Shown here: piece after piece, positions 43,411 to 51,564 of the stretch
How the letters are laid out: every line of letters starts with the position of its first letter
Numbering within the stretch: the first letter of the stretch is position 1
DNA from: Oricola sp.
GTDB taxonomy: Bacteria > Pseudomonadota > Alphaproteobacteria > Rhizobiales > Rhizobiaceae
Direction of reading: 5' to 3'
Length of the DNA: 64,000 nt
NCBI RefSeq assembly: GCF_022763245.1
Contig: NZ_JALEGV010000011.1
Location: 124,001 to 188,000 of the forward strand
The notes under the pieces: generated by a model
Databases searched by the model: none
Told to the model about the DNA's origin: nothing
The model's input: the letters and a program-made list of their open reading frames with translations, nothing else
Translations under genes and position numbers: made by a program

Positions 43411-44066
43411 CACCGCGCCGCCGCATATTTGCGCTCGAGACGGCGCGTCAGCGTCGAAAAGGCGAACAGGATGATGAAGTAGATCGCGGCCGCGACGGTG
43501 AATGCCTCAACGGGGCGATAGGTCTCCGTCATGATCTGCTGCGCGGTGCGCGTCAGTTCGACGACTGTAACGACCGACAGAATGGCCGACGCCTTCACCA
43601 GCATCGTGAACTCGCTCATCAGCGGCGGTAGGACGTTGCGGATCAGTTGCGGAAGGATGATCTTGAACGCGATGACCGCCCTGGGGAGCGCCAGCGCCCG
43701 CGCGGCCTCGTATTGGCCCGGATCGATCCGCGTCATGCCCGCGCGAAAGATCTCGGCGATGAATGCCGCGCTGTTGAAAGCCAGCGCCAGGATGCCGGCC
43801 GCGAGCGGCGGCAGATCGACGCCGGTCAGGCCCGGAAGGGCATAGAAGATCACGAGAATCTGGACGAGCAGCGGGGTGCCGCGAATGAAGCTCGTATAGA
43901 TGGCGGCGAACCACCGCGCCGGCGTGAAATCCGACCGGCCGAGATAGAGAAGGAGCGCCCCGATCGCCGTGCCAAGCGCAAAGCCCACGAGGGAGACCGC
44001 CAGCGTGATGCCGGCCCCCGCCATGAAACGGGGAAGCAGCGACAAGGCATGATCGATGTCGAACAC
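43410..44066 (-). CDS. Amino-acid-type ABC permease (HisQ/ArtQ type)
   Basis: The 218-residue permease most likely starts at GTG 44066, with AGGA ten bases upstream, reading (M)FDIDHALSLLPRFMAGAGITLAV. ATG 44099 has no ribosome binding site. Motifs include FIRGTPLLVQILVIFYALPG and FRAGMTRIDPGQYEAARAL (coupling loop). It follows the binding-protein gene after a stem-loop and overlaps the second permease. Substrate class: a polar amino acid or guanidino compound. Confidence 0.9.
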   Translation of the reverse strand: MFDIDHALSLLPRFMAGAGITLAVSLVGFALGTAIGALLLYLGRSDFTPARWFAAIYTSFIRGTPLLVQILVIFYALPGLTGVDLPPLAAGILALAFNSAAFIAEIFRAGMTRIDPGQYEAARALALPRAVIAFKIILPQLIRNVLPPLMSEFTMLVKASAILSVVTVVELTRTAQQIMTETYRPVEAFTVAAAIYFIILFAFSTLTRRLERKYAAAR

Positions 44067-44149
44067 GAGACAGTCCTGCTTTCGCGAGACGCTGGGCATC
44101 TCTCGGGGAGGAACGGACCAGCGGCGCGAAGCGCCGTCCGGCGGCATCG

Positions 44150-44174
44150 TCCGCCCGGAGCCGTGCCGGGCGGA
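44150..44174 (-). terminator. Intercistronic stem-loop after the family-3 binding-protein gene
   Basis: TCCGCCCGG (44150-44158) and CCGGGCGGA (44166-44174) make a perfect 9-bp stem with a 7-base loop, 14 bases after the binding-protein stop. No T-run follows in the transcript direction. It probably sets the ratio of binding protein to permease. Confidence 0.65.
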
Positions 44175-44188
44175 AGGTGCGGATCAGG

Positions 44189-45049
44189 TTATTTCGCCCC
44201 TTCGGGCAAGTAGCCTTCGGCCGGGGTCTCCATCTCGAACCCGAACCATTTCATCTGCAGCTCTTTCAGCTTGCCGCTCTCGGCAAGCTCGCCAATCTTC
44301 ATGTTGATGAAATCCCGCAGGTCGCCATCCTCGGGCCGAACGACCCATGACAGATAGGCCGGATCGCTGATCGGGCCGATCACCTTGAACGTGTCGGGCA
44401 CCTTCTTCATCAGGACGCCTGCCGTGGGCGATGCGATCGCGATGGCATCGACCTGGCCGGAAGCAAGGGCGACATGGGTTTCCGGGAACGAGGTGAACAG
44501 CTTGACCTCGCCAAGCCCCGGGCCACCGGCCTCCTTGAGTTCCGCGTCGAACTGCTCGAGTTTGGGCTGCGCGACCGAGGCGAGCTGGGTCGCCGCCACC
44601 TTGCCGTTCATATCGTCGAGCGACGAGATGCTGTCGTCGTCCGCACGCGCCAAAATCAGGTTCATCGCGGTACCGATCGGGCGGGTGAAGGCGTATTTGG
44701 CGGCACGCTCCGGATTGATCGACGTCGATGTCGCCATCAGGTCGAACTTGCCGGCGATCAGCCCGGGAAGCAGTCCCTGGAAGGGCAGGTCGAGTTGCTC
44801 CAGTTCGACGCCGAGCCCCTCGACCACATAGTCGAGAATGTCCTTGTTGTACCCGACGATCTTGCCGTCCTTCAGAAATTCGAAGGGCTCGAACGCGGCC
44901 TCCGTACCGACGACGATCTTGCCGCGTTCCTTGATCTCGTCGAGCAGGCCGTCGGCCTTCACGCCCGACAGAGTTCCAAGAAATAGCGGAACCGTCGTGA
45001 TCATCGCCGCGGCCAGACGCCGGGTCATGCGCAATCCATTCTCGTTCAT
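44189..45049 (-). CDS. ABC substrate-binding protein, family 3 (polar amino acid type)
   Basis: The 286-residue periplasmic protein has a signal peptide ending near SGVKA|DGLLDE and family-3 marks: GKIVVGTEAAFEPFEF, NKDILDYVVEGLGV, FDLMATSTSINPERAAKYAFTRP. The aspartate and arginine positions that bind the alpha-amino acid appear as Asp in GKFDLMATSTSI and Arg in PERAAK. It starts two bases after the asnC stop. The imported compound is probably an amino acid or guanidino derivative processed by the downstream ureohydrolase and aminotransferase. Confidence 0.93.
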   Translation of the reverse strand: MNENGLRMTRRLAAAMITTVPLFLGTLSGVKADGLLDEIKERGKIVVGTEAAFEPFEFLKDGKIVGYNKDILDYVVEGLGVELEQLDLPFQGLLPGLIAGKFDLMATSTSINPERAAKYAFTRPIGTAMNLILARADDDSISSLDDMNGKVAATQLASVAQPKLEQFDAELKEAGGPGLGEVKLFTSFPETHVALASGQVDAIAIASPTAGVLMKKVPDTFKVIGPISDPAYLSWVVRPEDGDLRDFINMKIGELAESGKLKELQMKWFGFEMETPAEGYLPEGAK

Positions 45050-45051
45050 AG

Positions 45052-45558
45052 TCAGTCGCCCTCTTCTCCTGGTTCAACTTCCGGGTAAACGCGGCCCGCA
45101 TGCTTGAATGCGCGGGCGATCATGTAGCTTTCGGAATCCTTGATCCCCGGAATCTCGGTGAGTTCGCGGGACAGGAAATCGTAGAGGCTTGCCGTCGACG
45201 GCATGCTGATCGTGATCATCAGGTCGAACGGGCCGGTCGTCACATAGACGCTGTCCACGTAGGAATAGGTCGAGAGACGCTCGGCCACGTCGGTCATGTG
45301 CTCGCGCATGACGTCGAGGCCGACCAGGGCCGCGATGCCCTCCTCGCTTCGCAGCGGCCGCACCACCGCCTGGATGCTAATCCCGGGATCCTCCAGCAGG
45401 CGCGCCATCTTCCGGCGCACCGTCGCCTCCGTCACCCCGATCTTCCTGGCGATGTCGACGCTCGACATCCGCCCGTCGATCTTGAGCTGGGACAGCACTG
45501 CCTGCTCGGTTTCGTCGAGGTCACTGGTGCTGACGAATTCCCACGATTTCTTTTTCAT
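45052..45558 (-). CDS. Lrp/AsnC-family transcriptional regulator
   Basis: The 168-residue protein has the AsnC winged helix at about 13-62 (DETEQAVLSQLKIDGRMSSVDIARKIGVTEATVRRKMARLLE) and a RAM effector domain (about 75-150) with ALVGLDVM, VYVTTGPFDLMITI and the expected beta-alpha-beta pattern. It is the first gene of the leftward operon and thus probably autoregulates it in response to the imported amino acid. A 10-bp inverted repeat lies about 40 bases upstream. Confidence 0.92.
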   Translation of the reverse strand: MKKKSWEFVSTSDLDETEQAVLSQLKIDGRMSSVDIARKIGVTEATVRRKMARLLEDPGISIQAVVRPLRSEEGIAALVGLDVMREHMTDVAERLSTYSYVDSVYVTTGPFDLMITISMPSTASLYDFLSRELTEIPGIKDSESYMIARAFKHAGRVYPEVEPGEEGD

Positions 45559-45597
45559 TGCCGACGATTTCCATCTACTAGATTAGCTACTATCATT

Positions 45598-45635
45598 GTT
45601 TTTCGTCTCACTCAATGGAATTTGCGACGAAAAAC
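45598..45635. promoter_or_regulatory. 10-bp perfect inverted repeat between asnC and a racemase-family gene
   Basis: GTTTTTCGTC (45598-45607) and GACGAAAAAC (45626-45635) are perfect inverted copies separated by 18 bases, centre to centre 28 bases. The repeat lies between the divergent starts at 45558 and 45701. The spacing of nearly three helical turns suits two regulator dimers on one DNA face, plausible for the octameric AsnC protein encoded beside it. Confidence 0.55.
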
Positions 45636-45700
45636 GTATTTGATTGAACGACTCGATTCCAGACGTCACGATGCGATGAGCGCAAGGAAGGATACAAGCG

Positions 45701-46405
45701 ATGCCCACCTACAAACTCCTGCCGCAGCCCCAGGCCTATGGATACCGGGTGGGCGTCCTGCTCCTCAATCTGATGGAGACACATGTCCCCGGCGACACGG
45801 CGCACGCGGAAACTTATGATTATCCTGTGCTTTTCAGGGTTGTGGAGGAAGCGGTCGGCGAGAAGGTCCTGTCCGGCGACTTATCGATCCGGCCGGCGAT
45901 TGTCGCAGCGGCCCAGGAACTGGAACGCATGGGCGTGAAGGCGATCTCCAGCAATTGCGGCTTCATGCTGCACCACCAGGACGCAGTCCGAAGGGCGGTG
46001 GACATCCCGGTTGTCCTGTCGAGCCTGCTGCAGCTGCCGACGCTGGCGCGCATGATCCATCCCGACAAGAGGATCGCCATCCTTGCGGGCGCGAAAGACC
46101 TGATCACGCCAGACCTACTCGCGCTCGCGGGTCTCGGCCCTCAAACGAAGACCGCGATCTCGAGCATCGAACACACGCGGGAATTCCAGAATTTCATGAC
46201 GGCCGATCTCGACACCGACGCGTTTCAGGCGCGGCTGGAGGAAGAGGCCGACGCGCTCTTCGAACGATATGACGACATCGGCGCGATCCTGCTCGAATGC
46301 GCGATATTCACGCCGTACGCGGCCGCGCTGAGACAACGATATGGCGTGCCGACCGCCGACTTCGTTTCGCTGATCAACTACGCGCACGGCCTTTCATTCC
46401 GCTGA
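45701..46405 (+). CDS. Asp/Glu racemase superfamily protein with both cysteines
   Basis: The 234-residue protein keeps both expected catalytic cysteines, Cys86 in ISSNCGFM and Cys200 in LLECAIF, so two-base racemisation or isomerisation is possible. Start ATG 45701 follows AAGGATACAAGCG. It resembles unassigned aspartate/glutamate racemase-family proteins rather than hydantoin racemases, as the N-terminus (AYGYRVGVLLLNLMETHVPGD) differs. It stands alone between the asnC operon (divergent) and a convergent TetR gene. It may belong functionally to the amino-acid/guanidino module. Confidence 0.78.
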   Translation: MPTYKLLPQPQAYGYRVGVLLLNLMETHVPGDTAHAETYDYPVLFRVVEEAVGEKVLSGDLSIRPAIVAAAQELERMGVKAISSNCGFMLHHQDAVRRAVDIPVVLSSLLQLPTLARMIHPDKRIAILAGAKDLITPDLLALAGLGPQTKTAISSIEHTREFQNFMTADLDTDAFQARLEEEADALFERYDDIGAILLECAIFTPYAAALRQRYGVPTADFVSLINYAHGLSFR

Positions 46406-46476
46406 GCATCGAACTGGACGGGTGTCCGCTACCCTGCATTGTCATCGCCTCGCGGGCGGCCTGCCCCCCGAGCGAC

Positions 46477-47127
46477 TCAGCTTCCGCGCGCCCAGGGCTT
46501 GATCGTCACTCCGTCTGTCGGCCCGTCCTTGACGTAGGATGCGATCAGGCGGTCGAACGCGTTGCGCACCATCCGGTTGTGCTGGCTTGAAAAACCCAGG
46601 CTCGCGACCATGCCCCAGTGCGCATGCATCATTGAGACGAAGATGAACGAAAGTTCGGAGCACGCGGCGGGATCGAGCTCCGGATGCGAAATGGCCAATT
46701 CCTGCCCGATGACCTGTCCCAGGACCTTGTAGTTGTCGCACAGGCGATCCCTCAGCGCAGACGAGCCGACGGCATACGCGAAAAACGCGTCATACACTTC
46801 GAGGTTGTTCGGCATCGGATGCTCTCCCGAGACGCCGAAGAAGAAATCGAGGAAAAAGTTAAGTCGCTCCACCTCGCCGACCTCGACGATCCTGGTCGTC
46901 AGCATCTCCTGATAGGCCATCGCCAGGTAGTCGCAGAGATCGACGATCAGCTCGTCCAGCTTGGGGTAGTAGTACCTCACCAACTGGCGGGACAATCCCG
47001 CCTTGGTGGCCACGGCGTCGAATGAGAAAGCCTGCAACCCCTCTTCACGCAGCAAGCGCGCCGTCGCATCGAGGATCGCGATCTTCCTGGCGCGGCTTTC
47101 AGCATTGTTCCTGGATTTGTCACTCAC
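46477..47127 (-). CDS. TetR-family transcriptional regulator
   Basis: The 216-residue protein has the TetR helix-turn-helix at about 14-60 (ARKIAILDATARLLREEGLQAFSFDAVATKAGLSRQLVRYYYPKLDEL) followed by an all-helical ligand domain with FFLDFFFGVSGEHP. GTG 47127 is preferred: longer frames are not TetR-like. The ribosome binding site there is weak. Upstream lies a 550-bp AT-rich gap with two near-identical TTTTCAA-N-TTGAAAA palindromes, the likely operators. The next gene in the same direction is the racemase at the end of the hydantoinase operon, so a direct target is uncertain. Confidence 0.88.
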   Translation of the reverse strand: MSDKSRNNAESRARKIAILDATARLLREEGLQAFSFDAVATKAGLSRQLVRYYYPKLDELIVDLCDYLAMAYQEMLTTRIVEVGEVERLNFFLDFFFGVSGEHPMPNNLEVYDAFFAYAVGSSALRDRLCDNYKVLGQVIGQELAISHPELDPAACSELSFIFVSMMHAHWGMVASLGFSSQHNRMVRNAFDRLIASYVKDGPTDGVTIKPWARGS

Positions 47128-47678
47128 CTGCCGACCACCGGAAATTGCACACAACCATCCTCTGTCAACACCACAAACCGCCTCTCGGATGGGCGCTCGC
47201 AAGATGACCAGACAAGGCATCTTGCTTTCAAACGAAGAGAGGGCTTGCCCGGTCGCCATGATGGGCAAGTTTTAGCAATTTGCAATTCGCCAAAATGAAT
47301 TTTCAATTTGAAAGGAGATCAACCGCCGTCCCAAATCCGGTGAGCAGAAACACATTTACTGTGAAAGATTTTTTTTCAAAGAAATCGATTATGTGTCTTT
47401 GTTTTTCAAATTGAAAAGAACCGCATCGATCGACCGCATTTGACCGAGCCGAATGCGATTCCGGCAGAAATGCTTGGGAATTGCAAATGCGGGCTGAGAT
47501 GGGCGCGTGTTGCAATCTGGCATCCGCATTCCGGCTTGTCTTTCGGAGATCGCTGAGCTGGCGCAAGCCGAGTTTGGCCGCGCGCCTCTGCGGTTACGCA
47601 TCTGACCTTCAGCAGGAGCGACCGAGAGCCGGTTGGCTTCTTCCGGCTCATGAAACCGGAGAACTCCATCGAGAGCCG
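47128..47678. other. 551-bp intergenic region, AT-rich, with palindromes
   Basis: No gene with family similarity is seen. The central part (about 47270-47420) is clearly richer in A and T than the rest of the window and contains two matching palindromes (see the separate entry) plus repeats of GCAATTTGC/GCAATTCGC (around 47274-47290) and GAATTGCAAATGC near 47476. It separates the TetR gene from the end of the hydantoinase operon and probably includes the tetR promoter. Short frames on either strand look non-coding. Confidence 0.55.
47300..47417. promoter_or_regulatory. Two copies of palindrome TTTTCAA-N-TTGAAAA, candidate TetR operators
   Basis: TTTTCAA-A-TTGAAAA at 47403-47417 is a perfect 15-bp palindrome. 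TTTTCAA-T-TTGAAA at 47300-47313 is the same site lacking only the last base, 103 bases away. Both lie upstream of the tetR gene. Two matching sites at this distance are compatible with cooperative binding or looping by the TetR protein; that step is inference. Confidence 0.55.
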
Positions 47679-48314
47679 TCAGGTAAGCACTGCGCCCAAT
47701 GCGAGCGCGCCGGCAGCGGTGACGGGATCGATGATGCGCAAGCCGGTCTCGGCTTCGAGCCGGGAACGCAGCGGGGACATGCCGGCGCAACCCAGCACGA
47801 CCGCTTCCGCTCCCATGCCCGACATCGCCGAGATCCGCTCGCATGCGAGGTCGAACACCTGATCGCCCGACCCCGAGGCCTCGGCGGAAACATCCGGCAG
47901 GGCCAGTTCGCCGGCCAGCCGCGACAGCACCCCCATCGCGCGCAATCGCCGGCGATGGCGGGCAATGGACCGCTCGGACAAGGCGAGAATTCCAAAGAGA
48001 TCGACCTGCGCGAGAGCGGCATATGTTCCCGCCTCCTGAATGCCTATGACCGGTTTCGCCGTCCTCTCCCGGGCGATTTCCACGCCTGGATCGGAGAAGC
48101 ATGCGCTGACATAGGCGTCGGCATCCGGCGTGCGGGAAACGAGATCGGCAAAGGCAAGCCCGGCTTGCGCAACATGCGCCGCCGTCGCGATCGTTGCCGG
48201 ACCATCCGGCACCTCCACCACATCGAAATGCGGCCCCAGGGGCGCGAGGGCGATGCGGATCGACGCCGTAACGGCCGTCGACGAATTGGGGTTCACCACC
48301 AGGATGCGGGGCAT
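47679..48314 (-). CDS. Hydantoin/allantoin racemase-family protein with both cysteines
   Basis: The 211-residue protein starts MPRILVVNPNSSTAVT, typical of hydantoin racemases, and has both catalytic cysteines, Cys72 in ACFSDPG and Cys176 in LGCAGMSPL. Such enzymes racemise 5-substituted hydantoins or allantoin so that a stereospecific hydantoinase can use both forms. Its ATG overlaps the stop of the hydantoinase-like gene by one base, the classical pairing. It differs from the single-Cys relative at 5402-6049. It is the last gene of the leftward operon that begins at 51156. Confidence 0.88.
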   Translation of the reverse strand: MPRILVVNPNSSTAVTASIRIALAPLGPHFDVVEVPDGPATIATAAHVAQAGLAFADLVSRTPDADAYVSACFSDPGVEIARERTAKPVIGIQEAGTYAALAQVDLFGILALSERSIARHRRRLRAMGVLSRLAGELALPDVSAEASGSGDQVFDLACERISAMSGMGAEAVVLGCAGMSPLRSRLEAETGLRIIDPVTAAGALALGAVLT

Positions 48315-49768
48315 CAGCGCAAACCGACACCGAAATTGCGGGCAGGGTCGAACTCGGAGAGGGCGACGCCCGGCCGCGCGCGAAGATCGACGGGAGCGCG
48401 CCCGAAGAAGCGACCCTGTCCTTCCGCAGCTTTCAGCGCGCCGTGTTCCACGACCACCTCGCCGCGGTTCATCACGATTTCCGGCCGGCCGGTGATCTCC
48501 ATCCCCTCGAAGGGCGTGTAGTCCATATTGTCGTGCTGGTCCGCGAGCGTCGCCGTCCAACGGGTCTCCGGGTTCCAGATCGCGATGTCGGCGTCCATGC
48601 CGGGCGCGATACGGCCTTTCTTCGTGCAGCCGAAGGTCCGCGCCGCATTGGTCGAGGTCAGCGCCACGAAGTCCTCGAGCCTGATCCGTCCGCCGACCAC
48701 GCCCTGCGAGAACAGGTAGGGCAGGCGCATGGCGATCCCGGGCATGCCGTTGGCGATCTTCGGATAGGGCGCGTCGCGGCCTGCGCCGAACTTGCCGCTG
48801 TCGTCGGCGCGGTACGGCGCATGGTCGGATGATACGCTCTCGAAGGTGCCCATGCGGACATGATGCCAAAGCGCGGACTGGGTTTCGGTGTCGCGCACGG
48901 GCGGCGAACAGATGAACTTCGCGCCCTCCATGCCGGGCCGGTCGAGATCGTTCCGCGTCAGAGCGAGATATTGCGGACAGGTTTCCGCATAGAGCTTCGC
49001 GCCACCGTATTTCTCGCGCCGCACGATCTCAGCGCCTTCCGGCGTGGACACATGCACGACGAACAACGGGGCATCGGCGAGCTTCGCCAATTGCACGGCG
49101 CGGTTGATCGCCTCGGCCTCGGCAAGAGCGGGCCTGGAAATGGCGTGATATTTCGGCGCGACAAGCCCTTGCGCCGCCAACTGCCGGTTCATCCATTTGA
49201 CCATCGCGTCGTTCTCGCAATGCACCATGGTCATGGCGCCGTGGGCGCGCGCGACGGTCAGGATGTCCAGCATGCCGGCATCGCCGAGATTGAGAAGATC
49301 GTAGGTCATGAAGACCTTGAACGATGTGACCCCCCGCTCGAACGCGCGCGGGAGCTGGTCCCTGAGAACCTCCTCGGTCGGATCGGAAACGATCAGATGG
49401 TAGGAATAGTCGATGACCGACCGCGCCGCGCGCGCATCATAGGTCTCGAGCACGTGGTCGATGGACTGGCCGCGATGCTGGGCGGCGAAGGGGATGAAGG
49501 AGGAATTGCCGCCGAATGCCGCCGAAATCGAGCCGGACAGATAGTCGTCCGCGGTCATCACGCCGGCCGCGCTTTCCTGGGCGATATGGGCGTGGGCCTC
49601 GATCCCGCCCGGCATGACGATGCGACCGCCGGCATCGATACGGCGCTCGCCTCCGGCGATCGTCTCGGCGACGGCGACGATGCGACCGTCCTTGATCGCG
49701 ATGTCACCGTCGAACAGGAAATCGGCTGTCGCGATCTGTCCCGAATGGATGACGATATCATGTTCCAT
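48314..49768 (-). CDS. Dihydropyrimidinase / hydantoinase-like cyclic amidohydrolase
   Basis: The 484-residue amidohydrolase has the binuclear metal site of the D-hydantoinase/dihydropyrimidinase/allantoinase group: GGIEAHAH (His59, His61), the carboxylated Lys151 in SFKVFMTYD, His183 in MVHCEND, His239 in VVHVST and Asp315 in SSDHAPY. Length is normal (about 460-490). It hydrolyses cyclic amides of five- or six-membered rings to carbamoyl amino acids. It is followed by a hydantoin racemase and preceded by two SDRs. Substrate is open: hydantoin, dihydropyrimidine or another cyclic imide/ureide. Confidence 0.93.
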   Translation of the reverse strand: MEHDIVIHSGQIATADFLFDGDIAIKDGRIVAVAETIAGGERRIDAGGRIVMPGGIEAHAHIAQESAAGVMTADDYLSGSISAAFGGNSSFIPFAAQHRGQSIDHVLETYDARAARSVIDYSYHLIVSDPTEEVLRDQLPRAFERGVTSFKVFMTYDLLNLGDAGMLDILTVARAHGAMTMVHCENDAMVKWMNRQLAAQGLVAPKYHAISRPALAEAEAINRAVQLAKLADAPLFVVHVSTPEGAEIVRREKYGGAKLYAETCPQYLALTRNDLDRPGMEGAKFICSPPVRDTETQSALWHHVRMGTFESVSSDHAPYRADDSGKFGAGRDAPYPKIANGMPGIAMRLPYLFSQGVVGGRIRLEDFVALTSTNAARTFGCTKKGRIAPGMDADIAIWNPETRWTATLADQHDNMDYTPFEGMEITGRPEIVMNRGEVVVEHGALKAAEGQGRFFGRAPVDLRARPGVALSEFDPARNFGVGLR

Positions 49769-49830
49769 GTGCGCTCTCCGTCGGGTTCAACCTGGTGCAA
49801 CCGCCCGCAATCGGCAGGCGGCGCCTCGCG

Positions 49831-50457
49831 TCAGACTTCACAATAATGCGGCGTTTGCGGATCCGCGATGGCCGCGAGAACGCGATCGACGGGATCGTGG
49901 CAACCCGTTTGCGCACCGGAGACCGAGACGACACACCGGCACCCCCAATCACGCCATTCCACCGCAAGATTGCGCCACATCTGGCGCAGGGCCGCCTTGG
50001 ATGTCTTGAGCGGAAAACCATGCGGCATCACGCTGGATCCGGTCACGCCGGCGTTTCCGACCAGCGCGACGATCGCGGGCGCCTCGCCCGCGGCGAGAGA
50101 GGGCTGAAGACAGGCGGCAAGGTGAAGGGGAGCATAGGTGTTGACCAGCATCGCTTCGACCAACAGGTCCCGCGTCAACTCCTCGGCGGGAAGATCGATG
50201 CCCTCGCGCGTTTCAGACGCGAAAACCACGGCATCGAGCGCCTCGGCGCCGAGGTGGTGGGCGAGATCCTCAGCTGCACCGTCCTTGAGAGGATCATAGG
50301 GCCATTCGACCGCCAGCGCAGCGCCCAGCGAGGCGCGAGCGGCATCGTCGAGCGGACGGGTGCCGGCGGCGAGGATTCTCCAGTCCGCGGCGGCGAACGC
50401 CCGCGCATGGGCCAGCCCCTGATCGGTATCGGCCCCGGTGATCAGAACTGTCGACAT
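49831..50457 (-). CDS. Short-chain dehydrogenase-like protein lacking the catalytic tyrosine
   Basis: The 208-residue protein has an SDR-type Rossmann start (VLITGADTDQGLA, with the glycine motif altered) and ends the core with FPLKTSKAALRQMW. In normal SDRs the tyrosine lies four residues before the lysine (YxxxK); here the lysine is Lys154 and that position is Leu150. The usual NAG and SS motifs are also not clear (FASETR, LVGNAGVTG). It may bind a nucleotide or act as a partner subunit rather than a classical oxidoreductase. It is co-transcribed with an intact SDR 24 bases upstream and the hydantoinase downstream. Confidence 0.75.
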   Translation of the reverse strand: MSTVLITGADTDQGLAHARAFAAADWRILAAGTRPLDDAARASLGAALAVEWPYDPLKDGAAEDLAHHLGAEALDAVVFASETREGIDLPAEELTRDLLVEAMLVNTYAPLHLAACLQPSLAAGEAPAIVALVGNAGVTGSSVMPHGFPLKTSKAALRQMWRNLAVEWRDWGCRCVVSVSGAQTGCHDPVDRVLAAIADPQTPHYCEV

Positions 50458-50481
50458 GTCCAGGCCCTCAAATCCAATGTC

Positions 50482-51156
50482 TCACCACGGCACGTCGCGC
50501 CCGTCATAGCCAATGATCCGACCGCTGTCGGATAGGCGCAGGCTCTCCACGACCCGGCACAGGCCGGCGACGCTTTCGGCGACCGGCAGGCCGCGATTGC
50601 CGGTCATCTCTGTGGCGACGAAGCCGGGCCGCAGCAGCGTGCAGGTGATGCCCTCCCCGGTCCATTCCCGCGCCAGCGCCGACCAGAGCGCGTTCAGCGC
50701 CGCCTTGGAGGCCCGATAGCTGTACTGGGTGCCCCAATCATTCGCAGAGACCGAGGACATCAGCGACGACATCGCGATCACTGTCTTCCGTTCGCTCGCA
50801 AGCACGTTGCGCTTCAGCGCGCAGGCAAGGCCGATCGGGCCCCAAAGATTGGTGGCGAAGACTTCCTTCATCTCGTCGGCGGCGACGTCCGCCGGCCCCG
50901 CCTCGAGATTGCGGGCAATTCCGGCATTGGCGAAGACGACGTCGATGGGCTCGCCCTCAAGGCGCTCGGCAAGCGCGTCCAGCGATGCCGGTTCGCTCGC
51001 GTCGAGTTCTTCGATCCGCGCGCCGGTCTCTCGCAGGGCGTCGGCCTGGTCGGGACGGCGCACCGTTCCGATCACCTGCCAACCCGCATTCCCGAACTGC
51101 CTCGCCATTTCGAGGCCGATGCCGCGGTTCGCGCCGGATATGAGAATGCTAGCCAC
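50482..51156 (-). CDS. Short-chain dehydrogenase/reductase, canonical
   Basis: The 224-residue protein has ILISGANRGIG (cofactor loop), FANAGIA, MSSLMSS and SYRASKAAL with the catalytic Tyr and Lys, so it is a regular SDR, probably NADP- or NAD-linked. The start is placed at GTG 51156: an ATG at 51216 would put the TTGGAATACCAA operator inside the gene. The ribosome binding site is weak. It heads the leftward operon SDR-SDR-hydantoinase-racemase. The likely role is reduction or oxidation of a keto/hydroxy intermediate. Confidence 0.88.
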   Translation of the reverse strand: MASILISGANRGIGLEMARQFGNAGWQVIGTVRRPDQADALRETGARIEELDASEPASLDALAERLEGEPIDVVFANAGIARNLEAGPADVAADEMKEVFATNLWGPIGLACALKRNVLASERKTVIAMSSLMSSVSANDWGTQYSYRASKAALNALWSALAREWTGEGITCTLLRPGFVATEMTGNRGLPVAESVAGLCRVVESLRLSDSGRIIGYDGRDVPW

Positions 51157-51185
51157 CGACTGCCACCCATTTGTTTGGTCTACTA

Positions 51186-51197
51186 TTGGAATACCAA
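51186..51197 (-). promoter_or_regulatory. GntR-type operator TTGGAATACCAA upstream of the SDR-hydantoinase operon
   Basis: The 12-mer differs by one base from the perfect palindrome TTGGTATACCAA found at 63364. It lies 30 bases before the SDR start. On the minus strand, TTGCGA and TATTCC with 17-base spacing form a possible promoter whose -10 box is inside the operator. Confidence 0.6.
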
Positions 51198-51398
51198 GCT
51201 TGCGCCGCGATCGCAACGCTTGGTTTCCGATTTTTTCGGCGACCGCCCACCCATCCTACAAGGTCGCGATAGCTAAGGAGAATCAAACAGTTGCTCTCTC
51301 GAGACGCTTCCAGCCCGCGCAATCCGTTCAGCGAGACGAGCCGGCCGCCGAGAAGATCATCATCGGAAATGGCGCTCAATTCTCTGGACGCGCCAATC

Positions 51399-51427
51399 TT
51401 GGCATTCTATTGGTATGCCATTATGAT
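51399..51427 (+). promoter_or_regulatory. Promoter with embedded operator upstream of the DapA-like gene
   Basis: TTGGCA (51399-51404) and TATGAT (51422-51427) with 17-base spacing make a good sigma-70-type promoter. Between the boxes lies TTGGTATGCCAT (51410-51421), a variant of the TTGGTATACCAA palindrome. A bound GntR dimer there would block polymerase. The DapA-like start lies about 130 bases downstream. Confidence 0.6.
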
Positions 51428-51564
51428 CACACAGACTGCCGAAGTGCGGCGCATGATACAGTCCGCCCTTCGGTGCAACAAACCCGCCTGATCCGCCATC
51501 CCGGCAATCACGCTACTTCTTTCCGCCGCACCCAGCGCGCGGCTCCGACTACCAGGACCGTCAC

